A DNA stretch of 64,000 nucleotides from Acanthochromis polyacanthus (GCF_021347895.1 NC_067129.1:34509690-34573689); one strand, 5' to 3'. Counted from the stretch's first letter, positions 52,501 to 62,742 are shown. Notes: generated by a model not told the origin, from the sequence alone. Program-made: numbers and translations.

Positions 52501-55500
52501 CAGCAGGAGAAGATGGAATCGGAGACGCGTTACTGCAAAGAAAACCAGATAATCACCAGAAAAAAAAAAGAAAAAAAAAACAGAGCAGGATGTTTACTTA
52601 ATATGAAACTAATTTTTTGAGTAGGTATGACAAGTTGTACCACAATAAAAAAAAAAAAAAAGCACTGTCAGATAAGTGACTTAAAAAAAAGATATTCCTT
52701 GACTTTTCTATTTGTAGTCTCAGTATCGTTTCACAAAATATATTAAAAAAAACACAAAAATAAAGAGAAAAAAAGAGAAAAAAAAAAATCAATATCTGTA
52801 CTTTGTAGAACAGCCATTTGGTGACGTGATCCAGACTTCGGAGTTTAAGCTTCAGTGTACCGCCGGCGGTACACCTACTAATTTGCATAGGAATTTCAGG
52901 AATGTCCGACGGGTGCAAACGCGATTATACAAACACTATACACCGATGGAAAGCTTAGATTCTCATGAATCCGCCGGTATAAACCACTTTCAGATGCGAT
53001 TACCACAGCGGGTGAGAAAAACACATTTGTCCGACAAAAACAAATATTCATCCATCCGTTCTCTATACACGGCTTCAAAGCACACAGCGCGACTCACATT
53101 TCCGGGTTTATTATTACACACAAAAAAAAAGATTCCACAAAAAACGGCCATAATCCAACCTTTTACATCAGATGACACAAGCCAGTAAACTATTTTGTCC
53201 AAAACATGTCCTGAAGTCGGTATAAAATCCCCGAATCGGTCGTTTTCAAGGAAATGCACCTCCCGATGCGCGTCCAATATTCCCCGTATTTTTCGTAATT
53301 TTTTTTATTTAAAAATAGAATATTAGCGATTTTTTGTACTGAAAACGGCTGGAATTGACTGAAGCTTAAAGGGTTAAAGTAATTAGAATATTTCAGATAA
53401 TCAATCAATGGACACTTTTAGGCTTGTATCTTGTTCCATCTCCTCAGATGTCGCAAAGCACATTTTAAAAAGTCTGCTCAAAATGAATTAAAAAAAAAAA
53501 ATCAAATAGTATTCTATATATCTAAAGTTCATGAAAACAAACAAACAAAAAAAAAACTAATCCAAACAAGCCACTGATGGACAAGTCCGCAGCATTTACT
53601 TGTCATGGTTACTGCGACTACGTTTATATGCAGTCAAAAACCCTTTCATAACCGGAATATTAGCAATAACCCGGTTGCGTATGGCCATGTAAACACCCGC
53701 AAAAACCCGAATATGCTCATATTCCGGTTTTTAAAAACTCAAATAAGACCCCTGGGTTACTCCTTTTCTAACCCGAATATCTCGTAATATTAACGCGCAT
53801 CGGAGTATCCCCATAGAAAGAAACATTAAAGGGGAACTTCGGTTTTTTTCCAACCTGGGGTCTGTTTTCATATGTCATTTCATACATGTGAGTGATGGAG
53901 AAATGAATTTTCGACATAGCTCCAGTATTTAGCCAGGCAGGCAGCTCAGCTAGCAGCTCAGCTAGAGAAAAGTATGGGGCAACTTGCCCCCCCCCCCCCG
54001 TCAAAGTCCGCCCTAACATGCTGTTTTCCCCACACTGACCGGCTCGGATAGTCTCAATGAGTGTCCCACAACATACTAGAGATGAGAAGTGAACAAAAAC
54101 CTCTACATTACCTGGCGATTGCTGTTTGTTGTGGTCTGTATCCAAATCTCAGACGCGAGAAAGCAAATCTCGTTCCGAAATTGCCTGATAGTTTGCACCA
54201 CAACCGGTGTTTTGGCGCCAGCTATCACGTGATTTTGCGAGCTATCGCATGATTTCGGAACAAGATTTGCTTTCTAGCATCCTGAGATTTGGATACAGAC
54301 CACAACAAAGAGCGATCGCCGGATAATGTGGAGGTTTTCATTCACTTCTCATCTCTAGTATGTTGTGGGACAATTTATCTATCCCAGCCGGTCAGTGTGT
54401 GTGTGTGTGTGTGGGGGGGGGGGGGGGAGCACGTTAGGGCGGACTTTGACGTGTGTGGGGGGGGGGCAAGTTGCCCCATACTTTTCGCTAGCTGAGCTGC
54501 TAGCTGAGCTGCCTGCCTGGCTAAATACTGGAGCTATGTCGAAAATTCATATCTCCATCACTCACATGTATGAAATGACATATGAAAACAGACCCCAGGT
54601 TGGAAAAAACCGAAGTTCCCCTTTAATTTGCGTTCTGCGCATGTTTCATCCGAAAGGAATCTTGGACTTTTGAGTATGGCAACTACTTGTATGCCACGTC
54701 TGGCGCGTGACCCATCAGAAATACACAAGGAGAGGTAAACAGACATGGCGAAACCCACACGCGGCAGGACAGCCCCACACTTTTGGAGCGAGGAGGAATG
54801 GGAATAACCCAATTACGCTGATCATGTAAACACGAGTAACTGTCTGTTTAGGCATGTAAATGGGTTATTCCAAATGTTTCAGAAACCGGAATATTGACCT
54901 TAACCCGAATATTAATGGCATATAAACGTAGTCAGTGACGGTGTGCCGCCATCACACAATGATACAGAAATCTTTAACAAATTCGTGGATCCAGACTATA
55001 AGTCGCATCACTGCCAAAATCTAATCACTTGGTCGTTGTGTCATCTGACCTTTCCTGAAAATTTCATTCAAATCCGTTGGTCCGTTTTTGAGTAATGTTG
55101 CACACAGACAGACATATGCTGATCATCATATAACTCCGCTGCATTCCTTGTCAGAGTAAAAACTGAGTGCAGTTGTATTTACAGTATATATAGACTTATT
55201 TTTACTTGGACATGTTCATAGGAAACAGCTTGACTTTGGTACCTGACCAGGCTGTCAAAGACGGAGCTGCAGCCGGGGAGGAGCCACGGTTCGGGGGCGG
55301 AGCTTCCGGAGGCGGTGGCGGTGGCGGCGGGGAGGCGGTTCCAGACAGCCGCTGACCAACCCTGAGCACAAACACAGGACCAGGGGCTGAAACAGAAGCT
55401 GTAAGACCACATGGTTTACTGATGGGAAGCAGTTTCAGAAAAAAAAAAAAATCAACAGGATTATTTAAGAATGATATGAGAAAAAAAATGCAACAGTCCA

Positions 55501-57659
55501 ACTGTAATTAAAAAAAGAATATTTACTGATTTTACTTGTTTTGTTAAATGACAGAAGAGTAAAATCACAGAAAATAAATTTAAGTTGTTTAAAGCGTAAA
55601 ATACTAAACAAAAAAGCCCCCTCAAAACAGAGCAAAACCGTAAAACAAAGTCCACATCTAAAGTCTATATTTACACAGAGAATGATTTAAAATGACTATT
55701 TTCTTGTATTTAATCAGCTACAAATGTAAATATTTTAGAACCCTGCTCTTATGTAGAATAAAAATTGTGTAAATTACAGATTGAATAAGGTCAAGAAATT
55801 TTTTGTTTTACTGGGTTTAATCAGCTAAAAAACATCATTATTTTAGAAATCTTCTGTTATTTGAAATAAATTACGTATATTATTTTTTTTAAAAAAAGGT
55901 AAAGAAATTTTATTTTTACAGATTTTTCCAGTTTTATTCAAGACAGATAAGTAAAATCACGGTTGAAAGAATACACTTTTTTTAAAACAAGGGACTTCAA
56001 AATGCACAATTTTGTTCAACTCAAAATACAATTATTTTAAAAATCTGTTGTTACTTGAAAAATTACTTGTGTGTAATACAGATAGAAAAATGGTAAAGAA
56101 TTTCAACTTATTTTACAGATTTTCAGGTTTTTTTTTTTAAAGACCGATAATGATTAAAATCACAGGGGAACAAAAACATAAATTCATGTTAGAAAAACAC
56201 TAAACAAAACTTTATATTTTTACAAAGAGTAATTTGTTATGTTTGCAATGAGTGACCATAAAAATCACACTGTTTTGCTGAATTTAATCAGCTAAAATTA
56301 AAGAGTTATTTGAAACAAGTATATCTATAACACAGATTGAAAAATGGTAAAGAACTTTAACTGTTATTTTACAGATTTTCCCAGTTTTGTTCAAGACAGA
56401 GAACGATTAAATTCATGTAAAAAAAAAAAAAAACACCTGCAATGTAAAATTACAGTTTTGTCGTATTTACTCAGCTAAGAAATATTTTTATTTCTGAAAT
56501 CTGCGGTTTAGAAAAAAAAATATGTATATTACAGATTGAAAAATAGTAAAGAAAATTAACTGTTATTTTCAAGATTTTCTCTGTTTAGTCAAATGACTAA
56601 TTAGAATTAAAATCACAAAGAAAAAATATAAAATCTTGTTTAAATAAAAGAAAAACCTGAATAAATTTTCTATTTTCACAAATAGTAGTAATTTGTTGTT
56701 TTTTCAATTAGTGACTGTAAAAATACACTTTTTGTTTTAAATAATCTGCTAAAAATGTCACCATTTCAGAAACCAGCTGTTATTTGAAATAAAAATTGTG
56801 TATATTACAGGTTGAAAAAGGTAAAAGCAGACAGAGAGGCAAAATATGACACAAAAACATCTGTGTCACTGAAAACCCGTATTATGTATTTTTACTTAAA
56901 CCGGCTGATCGAGTTTGAACTTTTTATTCCATTAATTAGGAGAGGCTCCACTATAAAATCAGGCAGTTTGTTAATGCAGTTCGGCTGCAACCGCAATTAG
57001 CGTCAAAAAAAAAAATAAAATAAAATAAAATCAGCCATGACTCAACAAAATCTAAAGTACCAAACACAATTAGATTGTTACGTTCGGTATAACTTGAAAT
57101 TTCAGATGATATATTTAACGCGGAACCCCCCCCCAGAAACCCTCTTAGAAATCACACAGAAAGAGGATGCTTCTCTCGGCTGCAGAATTCGCCTGAGAAT
57201 CTTCCAGATTTTAGGTTTTTTCAGTGTTACAATAATTTTATGAAAGTTCTGCAAAGAATCACGACAGAGTTTTAAATAGGAATTACTAATGGGGGATTCG
57301 GCAAAGTCAAATTTCCAAAATTTGAACAGAACCGAAACGTGCGAAAATACGAGGTTTAATTTGTAAAACTGCAGCGTATCTCTGAATCCGCTGCAACACC
57401 AGTACAAAAAAAACTGAATATTTTAAGTTTTAATTTTAAATAAAAATAACAGGAAAATAAATAATGAAAGTCCGGTTTAATTAAAACTTTCAGAATTCTG
57501 AGTATTTCTGCTCTGATTGGTTCGCTTATAGAGCTGCCATGAATAAAGATAAGCTTATCAGCTCTGTGCTGATGTACTTGGACTCGGTTCTGGTTCTGGT
57601 ACAAACCTGGAGGAGAGCAGCGGGCTCTGCGATGCCGTTTCCACTCCGCTTGATGACAT
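43510..57659 (-). CDS. slbp2: Histone mRNA stem-loop binding protein, SLBP2-like, nine coding exons
   Basis: Exons in transcript order: 57659-57607, 55361-55248 (or 55243), 52532-52452, 51748-51671, 51254-51111, 49119-48949, 48097-47938, 46137-46017, 43574-43510. The RNA-binding domain spans two exons: [20 protein letters not shown] then [20 protein letters not shown] and [19 protein letters not shown]. It includes the TPNK motif whose threonine is phosphorylated in SLBP. SLBP binds the 3' stem-loop of replication-dependent histone mRNAs for processing and translation. The SFTTP degradation motif of SLBP1 is absent and the N-terminus is Pro-rich, favouring the SLBP2 paralogue (oocyte-type, not cell-cycle degraded). 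The C-terminus ends [10 protein letters not shown]...LLWNLY. All junctions agree in phase if exon 2 uses the donor CTG|GTCAGG; the alternative AG|GTACC breaks the frame. A minus-strand AATAAA is at 42975-42970. Confidence 0.9.
43605..44480. repeat. A-rich degenerate minisatellite in the last slbp2 intron
   Basis: Loosely repeated units with GAGATAAAAA, AAAAAGTCAA and poly(A) runs. No coding sequence. Confidence 0.6.
44505..44835 (+). mobile_element. Interspersed element, TTTATGTAGCGCTTTTTTGG type
   Basis: Starts with (TAA)n, then TATGTAGCGCTTTTTTGGCC, CAAAGCGCTTCACAATGG, CAAGGACACAACAGCACATG and GGGAATCAAACCGCCGACC. The layout parallels the element at 41706-41945 (GCGCTTT start, AAGGACAC, GAATCRAAC end), but the body differs. 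Confidence 0.65.
44990..45357 (+). mobile_element. CGGTTCAAAAGTTTGGGGTCA-type MITE, copy 2
   Basis: The longest copy. It shares GTGCTAACATAACTGCACAA, ATTAGCTAACACAATGCAGC and GGAAATGTTCCTCTGTACCC with copy 1 and ends CCAAACTTTTGAATGGTTGTA. Confidence 0.85.
45362..45662 (+). repeat. AAAGTTGCTCTACATTAGTT minisatellite
   Basis: About 13 units of 20-24 bp, variants of GTTGCTCTACATTAGTTAAA, lying between MITE copies 2 and 3. Confidence 0.9.
45671..45780 (+). mobile_element. CGGTTCAAAAGTTTGGGGTCA-type MITE, copy 3 (partial)
   Basis: Starts TTACGGTTCAAAAGTTTGGG and matches copies 1 and 2 for about 105 bp, then ends after TTCTAATCATCAGTTAAG. Confidence 0.8.
46017..46137 (-). CDS. slbp2: slbp2 exon 8
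   Basis: Between AACTGCAG and CAAG|GTGAGG; encodes an Arg-rich start ([13 protein letters not shown]) and [20 protein letters not shown]. Confidence 0.85.
46138..47937. other. slbp2 intron 7
   Basis: AT-rich. It carries a 40-bp fragment (46291-46331, GGGCTGCACAGTGGAGTAGT...) that recurs inverted near 57880-57935 and is the head of a fish repeat. Nothing else is recognised. Confidence 0.5.
47938..48097 (-). CDS. slbp2: slbp2 exon 7
   Basis: Between TATTTGCAG and CACCG|GTAACA; encodes [20 protein letters not shown] and a Ser/Pro-rich stretch. Confidence 0.8.
48098..48948. other. slbp2 intron 6
   Basis: I see no repeat family or RNA gene here. Confidence 0.45.
48949..49119 (-). CDS. slbp2: slbp2 exon 6, second half of RNA-binding domain
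   Basis: Between CCCTTCAG and AACT|GTAGGT; contains [17 protein letters not shown] and [12 protein letters not shown], the most conserved part of the SLBP family. Confidence 0.97.
49200..51060 (+). repeat. Degenerate GGTTGGTCAG / CAGGTAGACTGGTAG minisatellite
   Basis: Nearly 1.9 kb of slbp2 intron 5 is built from GGTNGGT, GTCAGGTAG, GACTGGTAGATCAG and TTGTCAGGTAG variants with irregular spacing of roughly 20-50 bp. It begins about 80 bp from exon 6 and ends about 50 bp from exon 5. Confidence 0.8.
51111..51254 (-). CDS. slbp2: slbp2 exon 5, first half of RNA-binding domain
   Basis: Between TCCCTACAG and CCAA|GTGAGA; contains [20 protein letters not shown] and QQVPK. Confidence 0.97.
51671..51748 (-). 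CDS. slbp2: slbp2 exon 4
   Basis: Between ATTCCGCAG and AAGAG|GTACAG; encodes [19 protein letters not shown] and GTDDVDKR, joining in phase on both sides. Confidence 0.85.
51749..52451. other. slbp2 intron 3
   Basis: AT-rich intron; nothing recognised. Confidence 0.5.
52452..52532 (-). CDS. slbp2: slbp2 exon 3
   Basis: Between TCTTTGCAG and CGCAG|GTTTTT; encodes [20 protein letters not shown] followed by AVAKPR. Confidence 0.75.
52838..53373. mobile_element. TTAA-target MITE sharing a core with the 5.5-kb element
   Basis: The right end reads ACTGAAGCTTAAAGGG then TTAA. The left end carries TTTAAGCTTCAGT, its inverse, with an eroded outer edge. This suggests a piggyBac-like miniature element. 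Its segment near 52905-52990 matches 5600-5710 in inverse orientation. Confidence 0.5.
53830..54622. mobile_element. Kolobok-like hairpin element in TTAA, arms about 360 bp
   Basis: Begins AGGGGAACTTCGGTTTTTTT after TTAA (53826-53829) and ends with the inverse before TTAA (54623-54626). The arms match for about 360 bp (CAACCTGGGGTCTGTTTTCA, ATTTAGCCAGGCAGGCAGCT, GTGGTCTGTATCCAAATCTC). The centre is about 70 bp. Opposed frames seen here are mirror translations of the same arm, not genes. Confidence 0.88.
54745..54807 (+). other. 20-residue Myb/SANT-like micro-ORF
   Basis: [20 protein letters not shown] followed by TAA. The WSEEE pattern is like the first helix of Myb/trihelix domains encoded by Harbinger transposons. 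Too short for a firm call. Confidence 0.35.
55248..55361 (-). CDS. slbp2: slbp2 exon 2, proline-rich
   Basis: Acceptor TTGTGCTCAG; encodes [20 protein letters not shown] and [17 protein letters not shown]. Using the donor CTG|GTCAGG keeps the frame into exon 3; the competing donor CAG|GTACC five bases on would not, unless another start is used. Confidence 0.6.
55500..56830 (-). repeat. Degenerate tandem repeat in slbp2 intron 1
   Basis: The block TGAAATAAAAATTGTGTATA plus TTACAGATTGAAAAATGGTA and AAGAAATTT recurs near 55755, 55860, 56055, 56310, 56510 and 56780. It alternates with AATCAGCTAAAAAT and AAATCACAG blocks, giving units of about 100-270 bp. Confidence 0.65.
57607..57659 (-). CDS. 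slbp2: slbp2 first coding exon
   Basis: ATG at 57659-57657 in AAAATGT context, followed by [17 protein letters not shown] up to TCCAG|GTTTGT. Chosen because its phase fits exon 2 and because the region upstream is non-coding and promoter-like. Confidence 0.7.
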
Positions 57660-57782
57660 TTTCTGCACTTGGACTTCGGCGCCTTCAGACCTCAGACAGA
57701 CAGACGGAGGGCATCATTCCGCTTTCACAGCTTTTTAATGAGGAGCACCTGCTCAGGTGGAGGAGGCCGGACAGGTGGGCAG

Positions 57783-57804
57783 GTGACGTAGCAGTCACAT
57801 GACA
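57783..57804 (-). promoter_or_regulatory. slbp2 promoter motifs
   Basis: A CRE-like TGACGTAG and the near-palindromic GTCACATGAC (E-box type) lie about 125-145 bp upstream of the slbp2 start codon. No TATA box is evident. Confidence 0.35.
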
Positions 57805-57839
57805 CAGCTTTTTAACACGGACATGGACCGACAGGGTGA

Positions 57840-58020
57840 ACAATAATAATAATAATAATAATAATAATAATCCATCCATTCTCTATACACCGCAAGGCGA
57901 AAGTGCTAACCACTACTCCACTGTACAGCCCCAATAATAATAATAATAATTACTATTATTATTATTAGTAGTAGTAGTAGTAGTAGTAGTAGTAATAGTA
58001 GTAGTTGTTGTAGTATTGTT
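57840..58020. repeat. (AAT)n and (AGT)n microsatellites with a repeat fragment
   Basis: (AAT)n, a 55-bp fragment CCATTCTCTATACACCGCAA...CACTACTCCACTGTACAGCC, a second (AAT)n, then (TAG)n. The fragment is the inverse of the one at 46291-46331, extended. Confidence 0.85.
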
Positions 58021-58454
58021 AGCCATAGCTAGCTAGAAATAATGATAATTATTCTTATTATTGTTATTATTATTTTTTTAGGAAATGTTTGTTTCATTAA
58101 AGTATTTAATAAGACCAACATTTCATACCATAAAACTATATTTTTTCAAAGTCAGTTATGATTTAATGTTAATTGTGCTCCTCCATATGTATTCTTTATT
58201 TATTTTGTATATTTATAAGACACCCCTTCAATAGAAAATGTCCTGAAGATTCGTACATTTATAGGGGAACTAAATCCCAACAGACATCAACTTGTTTGTG
58301 ATAAAACTAAATACAAAATGTGGTAAATTGCAAAGTTCTCCTGACTGGAATCTTAGCTCACAAGTTACTTTAATGAGAAATTCAATTTATATTCAATTTT
58401 TGCTTTAACAATACCTGCAACATAAATGTCAGCTAAAATTTTTAGTTAATTTTA

Positions 58455-59095
58455 AGAAATTAGCTGGGTAGCTAGTGATACATCAAGCTAGCCGTGTGTC
58501 ATACCATTGTTCGGTCAACACTAACTTGATTAGTTAGCCAAGTAGCTAGTGGTATGACAAGCTTATATGGCACAACATCATTAGAATATCACAAATTCAG
58601 CTAGTTAGCTAGGTTGCTAGTGGTGAAACAAGCTAATATGGCCTAATGTTACTAGTGTAAAACAAACTCAGCTAGTTAGTCAGGTAGCTAATGAATTGAC
58701 AAGCTTATATGGCACAGCATTATGAGTGTAAGAAAAACTCAGGTAGATAGCTGGGTTGCCAGTAGTGCTGCAAGCTAATACTTCATAATGTTACTAGTTT
58801 ATAGCAAAGTCAGCTAGTTAGCCAGGTAGCTAGAAGTATGATGAGCTAACAATGGTAGCATATCACAAACTTAGGTAGTTAGCTAGGCCACCAGTGGTGC
58901 TGCAAGCTAATATTTCATAATGTTACTAGTGTATAACAAACTCAACTACTTATGTGGGTAGCTAGTGGAATGGCAAGCTAATATGGCACAACATTACAGG
59001 CATAAAAGCTCAGTTAGCTGGGTAGCAATACAGCAAGCTAACTTGTATTAACATCAACACAAGTCAGCTAGTTAGCTAGGTAGCTAGAGACACTG
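58455..59095. repeat. AGCTAGTTAGCTAGGTAGCTAG minisatellite, about 90-bp period
   Basis: About seven units, each with CTCAGCTAGTTAGC, GGTAGCTAGTGGTATGACAA, GCTAATATGGCACAACATTA and AGTGTATAACAAA. Confidence 0.85.
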
Positions 59096-59107
59096 CAGAA
59101 CGCAATG

Positions 59108-59216
<109 letters not shown>

Positions 59217-59699
59217 TTTATACTAAGATCTTCATATTTAAGATTCCTAAATACTATGAATATTTAAAAAGAAAAGTTGAAAAATAACAGGTCCAGTCTG
59301 CTGAAAGTACAATTAGTAATGAGTTGTACTTTAGATAATTTTCTGCTGTCTGATATTTCTGCTGCACCATAGCTTAGAGGGAAGAATCACACAGTTTACT
59401 TTCATCTCAGAACTTTATTAATACAAAAATATAACCATCTAACAAACTGGCATGTGTAATCACAGGTTCAATCCAAATTAAACTGCACAATATTAAAAAA
59501 TGGAAACATAATAGGCTATAGGCAGTTGTAATTGCTTTGGGGAGGAAGAAACTAAAAATTAGCAATACGAGGCAAAATCAATCACAGAAACAATCCAAGA
59601 AATGACTTTAATCAAATCATATTTAGGTATATTAGATTAACTAATTTGACTGACTACATTTTTTTTTAAACCAATGTTGTAAATATGGAAATGTGTGAT

Positions 59700-60800
59700 C
59701 TAGTGATGTTACGAGATGTGCCGAGGCTTCGAAGCGTGTGTCGAGTAATGGAGGGGGCGTTTCCATGAAGTGCGTATCGAGGCTTGTTTCATTTAGGGGA
59801 GGAGCCAAAAATGATGATGTCCGAAGCCTCGTTGCCTGGCTGAACCACGTGACTGCTTCGGAAAGTGGTTCAGATTTTGCCGTGAGGTCTGACAGCAGAA
59901 TAAACCCCTCAGGCTCCGTTCAAAATGTGGGTTTTGATAGAGAGTTGTGGTCAGTCGAGAGTTTGGATAGTTTGGATAGAGTTTTGATAGTCTGGATACT
60001 AGAGTTTGGATAGTGTTTATATAGTTTGGATATGGTTTGGAGAGTTTAGAGAGAGAAAGATAGTTTGGAGATTTAGGAGAGTGAGGAGAGAAAGATAGGT
60101 GATAGGAAGGAGCCAACCAGGAAGTCGAAAATTTCCCTTGTGGGAACATTTTGATTTTCTAACTCCTAATAAGGTAAGCTAAATCTAACATTATTACAGA
60201 CACATTAGGTTTGCTTATCAAGAATTGTATTTTTCACCGTTTCTTATTTTATTCAAAGGTGAAGTGTTTATTTTGTGTCAAAAAAAGGAGTTGTTGAAAA
60301 CCAGAAACTGTTGAAAACCTGTTACTTCTGAATAAAATGAAAAAAATATCCCCTTCCCTGTACATCCTTGTGTAAGTTACACAAGCACATTCAGTACAAT
60401 CTTCCTAGTTCCACAAGCATTTTCACTGTCCTCTGCCTGCATAAGGCCATGCCATTTTCCTAAGGTGACAGAAAGACATTATTACACAACCTTCTACATT
60501 ATATGATACTACCATTTTGGGGAAATTTACACACACCGAATACATGAAAATATATTTTATTATACACATATGTGATCATTTATCTATAGAAATTATTTGA
60601 TCATACATTTTTTTGTTTTTCATAGTCATTCCCAACAGCCATAATGAACAATGATTCAATGCATCAGGCATGTGGTTCAGATACAGCTGGCTGTGATTAT
60701 ACACTTGACCAGTAGGCGGTTTCGTGTGCTCATGAAGCTTCAAGAAATGAACCCTTTCTCGAACCAATTGGCTCAAGTGGTTCAATGCCTCATGAGGCTT
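59700..60800. repeat. Probable decayed element with GAGGCTTCG ends
   Basis: The left part has CTAGTGATGTTACGAGATGT and GCCGAGGCTTCGAAGCG. The right edge has CCTCATGAGGCTTCATCTAG, partly the inverse. Between is a run of TTTGGATAGTTTGGATAGAG repeats (about 59960-60070) and no recognised gene. The LINE that follows cuts it off. Confidence 0.35.
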
Positions 60801-60803
60801 CAT

Positions 60804-62604
60804 CTAGCCCTGTTTTATTCAACATCATGATAAATGATATATTTATGAATATTGAGAGAGGATTTGGGCAGTCTTTGTTTGCAGATGATGGTGCTATTTG
60901 GAAAAATGGAAGAAATGTAGAATTTATATTGAAGCAAATCCAGCGAGCTCTAAATTCTGTGGAGAAATGGGCAGATCAATGGGGATGGAAGATCTCTCCC
61001 ACAAAGTCTCAGTTTATTATTTTTGGATTCAAGTAGAAAGTGCCAAGTGTTGGTTTATCTATGTATGGATCCCCTCTAGAGAGGGTTAAAAACTTTAAAT
61101 TCTTGGGAGTATGGTTTGATGAACGCATGTCTTGGGCGGTTCACATCACAAAAATATTAAATAAGTGTGGAAAAGTAATAAATGTCATGAGGAGCTTAGC
61201 AGGGAGTGATTGGGGAGCAGAGAGGGGGTCCATGAATATGATATATCAATCAATGATAAGATCGGCTATTGATTATGGATGTGGTGTGTATGGTGCAGCA
61301 GCTAAAACGTTGTTGGGCCGGCTAGATGTCCTTCAGGCCAAAGCATTAAGACTATGCTGTGGAGCTTTTAAAACTTCCCCTGTTCCAGCACTGCTCTTGG
61401 AAATGGTGGAGATGTCCTTGGGATTAAGGCGTATAAAACTGGGACTGCAATATTGGGCTAAACTTAATGGCTTCCCTCAATCGGTCCCCTCTAAATATGT
61501 GTTGCAGGAGTCATTGGATAGTGGATCAAAGGTAAGATACAGAACCTTTCTTAATGACATAAAGCAGAGGGTGGTTGCACAAGGAATAAGACAAGACAAT
61601 ATAGCACGACATTTGATCTGGTCACCTGTTCCACCTTGGCTAATCCAAGAGGTGGATGTTAATCTTAATTTTTTAAGACAACAGCCAAGCGAAGGTGTGA
61701 GCCTTAAAGTTGAACATTATCTAAACAGGGAGGAAAGGTCGTATCTTAAAGTCTTCACAGATGGATCTGTGGACCCGGAGAGCGGCAAAGCAGGATTTGG
61801 AGTATTTGTTGACCAATATGAGTATGGAATGAATAAAAGAATTTCCAATGAGAGCTCTGTGTTTACTGCAGAATTATTGACAATCCTTTGGGCACTGTGG
61901 TGGATAGAGGACACAAAAGTACCCAGAGTGGTGATCTGTTCTGACTCTGTAGCTGCTCTAATGGCATTAAGAGGAGGTAGATCAAAAGCTTGCCCTGAAA
62001 TCCTGATGGAAATATTGTCTGTTGTACACAGAGTGGAAAAAACAGGGTGTGAAATTAAATTTTGTTGGGTCCGCATGCTCGGGTACTGGGAAATGAAATA
62101 GCAGACCTACTGGCAAAGGCAACACTTAAGAGGGGAGAAGTGGAGGTGGAAATTCCTATGGGAAGGGTTGAGTTGAGATCAAAAATTAAAAAGTGTGTGG
62201 AGAATGAGTGGCAGAGAGAATGGGAAAAGGAAAGCAAGGGAAGGCATTATTTTTCTTTCCATCCAAAAATTAAAAAGAGCAATTATTTTCATGGAAACCG
62301 GGTAGACTCTGTTAAAATTTGTAGGTTAAAGCTGGGACATTGTGGACTAAATAAGTATCTGCATATTATAGGGAAACACAGCACAGGGTTACGTGGATGT
62401 GGTTACTCTGAAACGGTGAAACATGTTTTGCTGGAGTGTAGGAAATATACTAATGAGAGGAGAAATCTATTTAAATCACTGGCAAATCTGGGACTACGTT
62501 CAGTTTCTGTTAAATCTTGTTTTGGTGATCATAATAACCACCAGCAGATTATGACAGCAATCACAGAGTTCCTGCGCGACACGGGGCTGTATAAGAAAAT
62601 ATAA
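60804..62604 (+). pseudogene. LINE ORF2 fragment: reverse transcriptase, RNase H, zinc knuckle
   Basis: Domains in order: SPVLFNIMINDIF and SLFADDGAIWKN (catalytic FADD), FKFLGVWFDERMSWAVHI, then RNase H with LKVFTDGSVDPESGKAGFGV (first D), TAELLTILWAL (E), VVICSDSVAALMAL (D) and PHARVLGNEIADLLAKA (final D). A C-terminal C-x-H-type block follows (KICRLKLGHCGLNKYL...KHVLLECRKYTNERRNLF). Only two lesions are visible: a TAG at 61034 and a single-base frameshift near 62060-62090 between WVR and PHARVLG. It is therefore fairly young. Confidence 0.9.
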
Positions 62605-62690
62605 AGGATGTACAACCTGTGACAACCAGGGGTAGGCAGTAATACGCCGAGAAGCGTCTACACTGCCGGAAATTAAAAGAAGAAGAAGAA
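60804..62690 (+). mobile_element. LINE with RNase H domain (Nimb/I-like), 5'-truncated
   Basis: Begins inside the reverse transcriptase domain and ends with an A/GAA-rich tail (GGAAATTAAAAGAAGAAGAAG). Presence of an RNase H domain after the reverse transcriptase places it in the I group; the Nimb clade, known from fish, is the likely home. Confidence 0.85.
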
Positions 62691-62724
62691 GAGCGGCACT
62701 GTTTCCGCTAACCCAATAAACAAG

Positions 62725-62742
62725 ATGGCGTCCGGTAGCGGA
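62725..62742 (+). CDS. First coding exon of an unidentified gene
   Basis: AACAAGATGGCGTCC is a strong Kozak start (MASGSG), ending in GGA|GTAAGT. The flanks are CpG-containing and lack TATA, like a housekeeping promoter. Six residues do not identify the gene; later exons are beyond the window or not recognised. The LINE tail ends only about 35 bp upstream. Confidence 0.5.

Larger units (their letters stand above)
53616..54933. mobile_element. Harbinger-like non-autonomous element
   Basis: TIRs GACTACGTTTATATGC at 53616 and its inverse at 54933, with CCGGAATATT and ACCCGAATAT subterminal motifs on both sides. A 20-residue frame (54745-54804) and an 793-bp hairpin element (53830-54622) lie inside. 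The superfamily is inferred from the micro-ORF. Confidence 0.6.

Noticed and set aside
53768..54673. Two similar opposed frames of about 100 codons
   Set aside because: They are the same inverted-repeat arm read in each direction.
57839..57876. Poly-Leu minus-strand frame
   Set aside because: Translation of an (AAT)n microsatellite.
59738..60013. 91-codon plus-strand frame
   Set aside because: Its second half is the TTTGGATAG repeat and the first half belongs to a decayed element; no family recognised.
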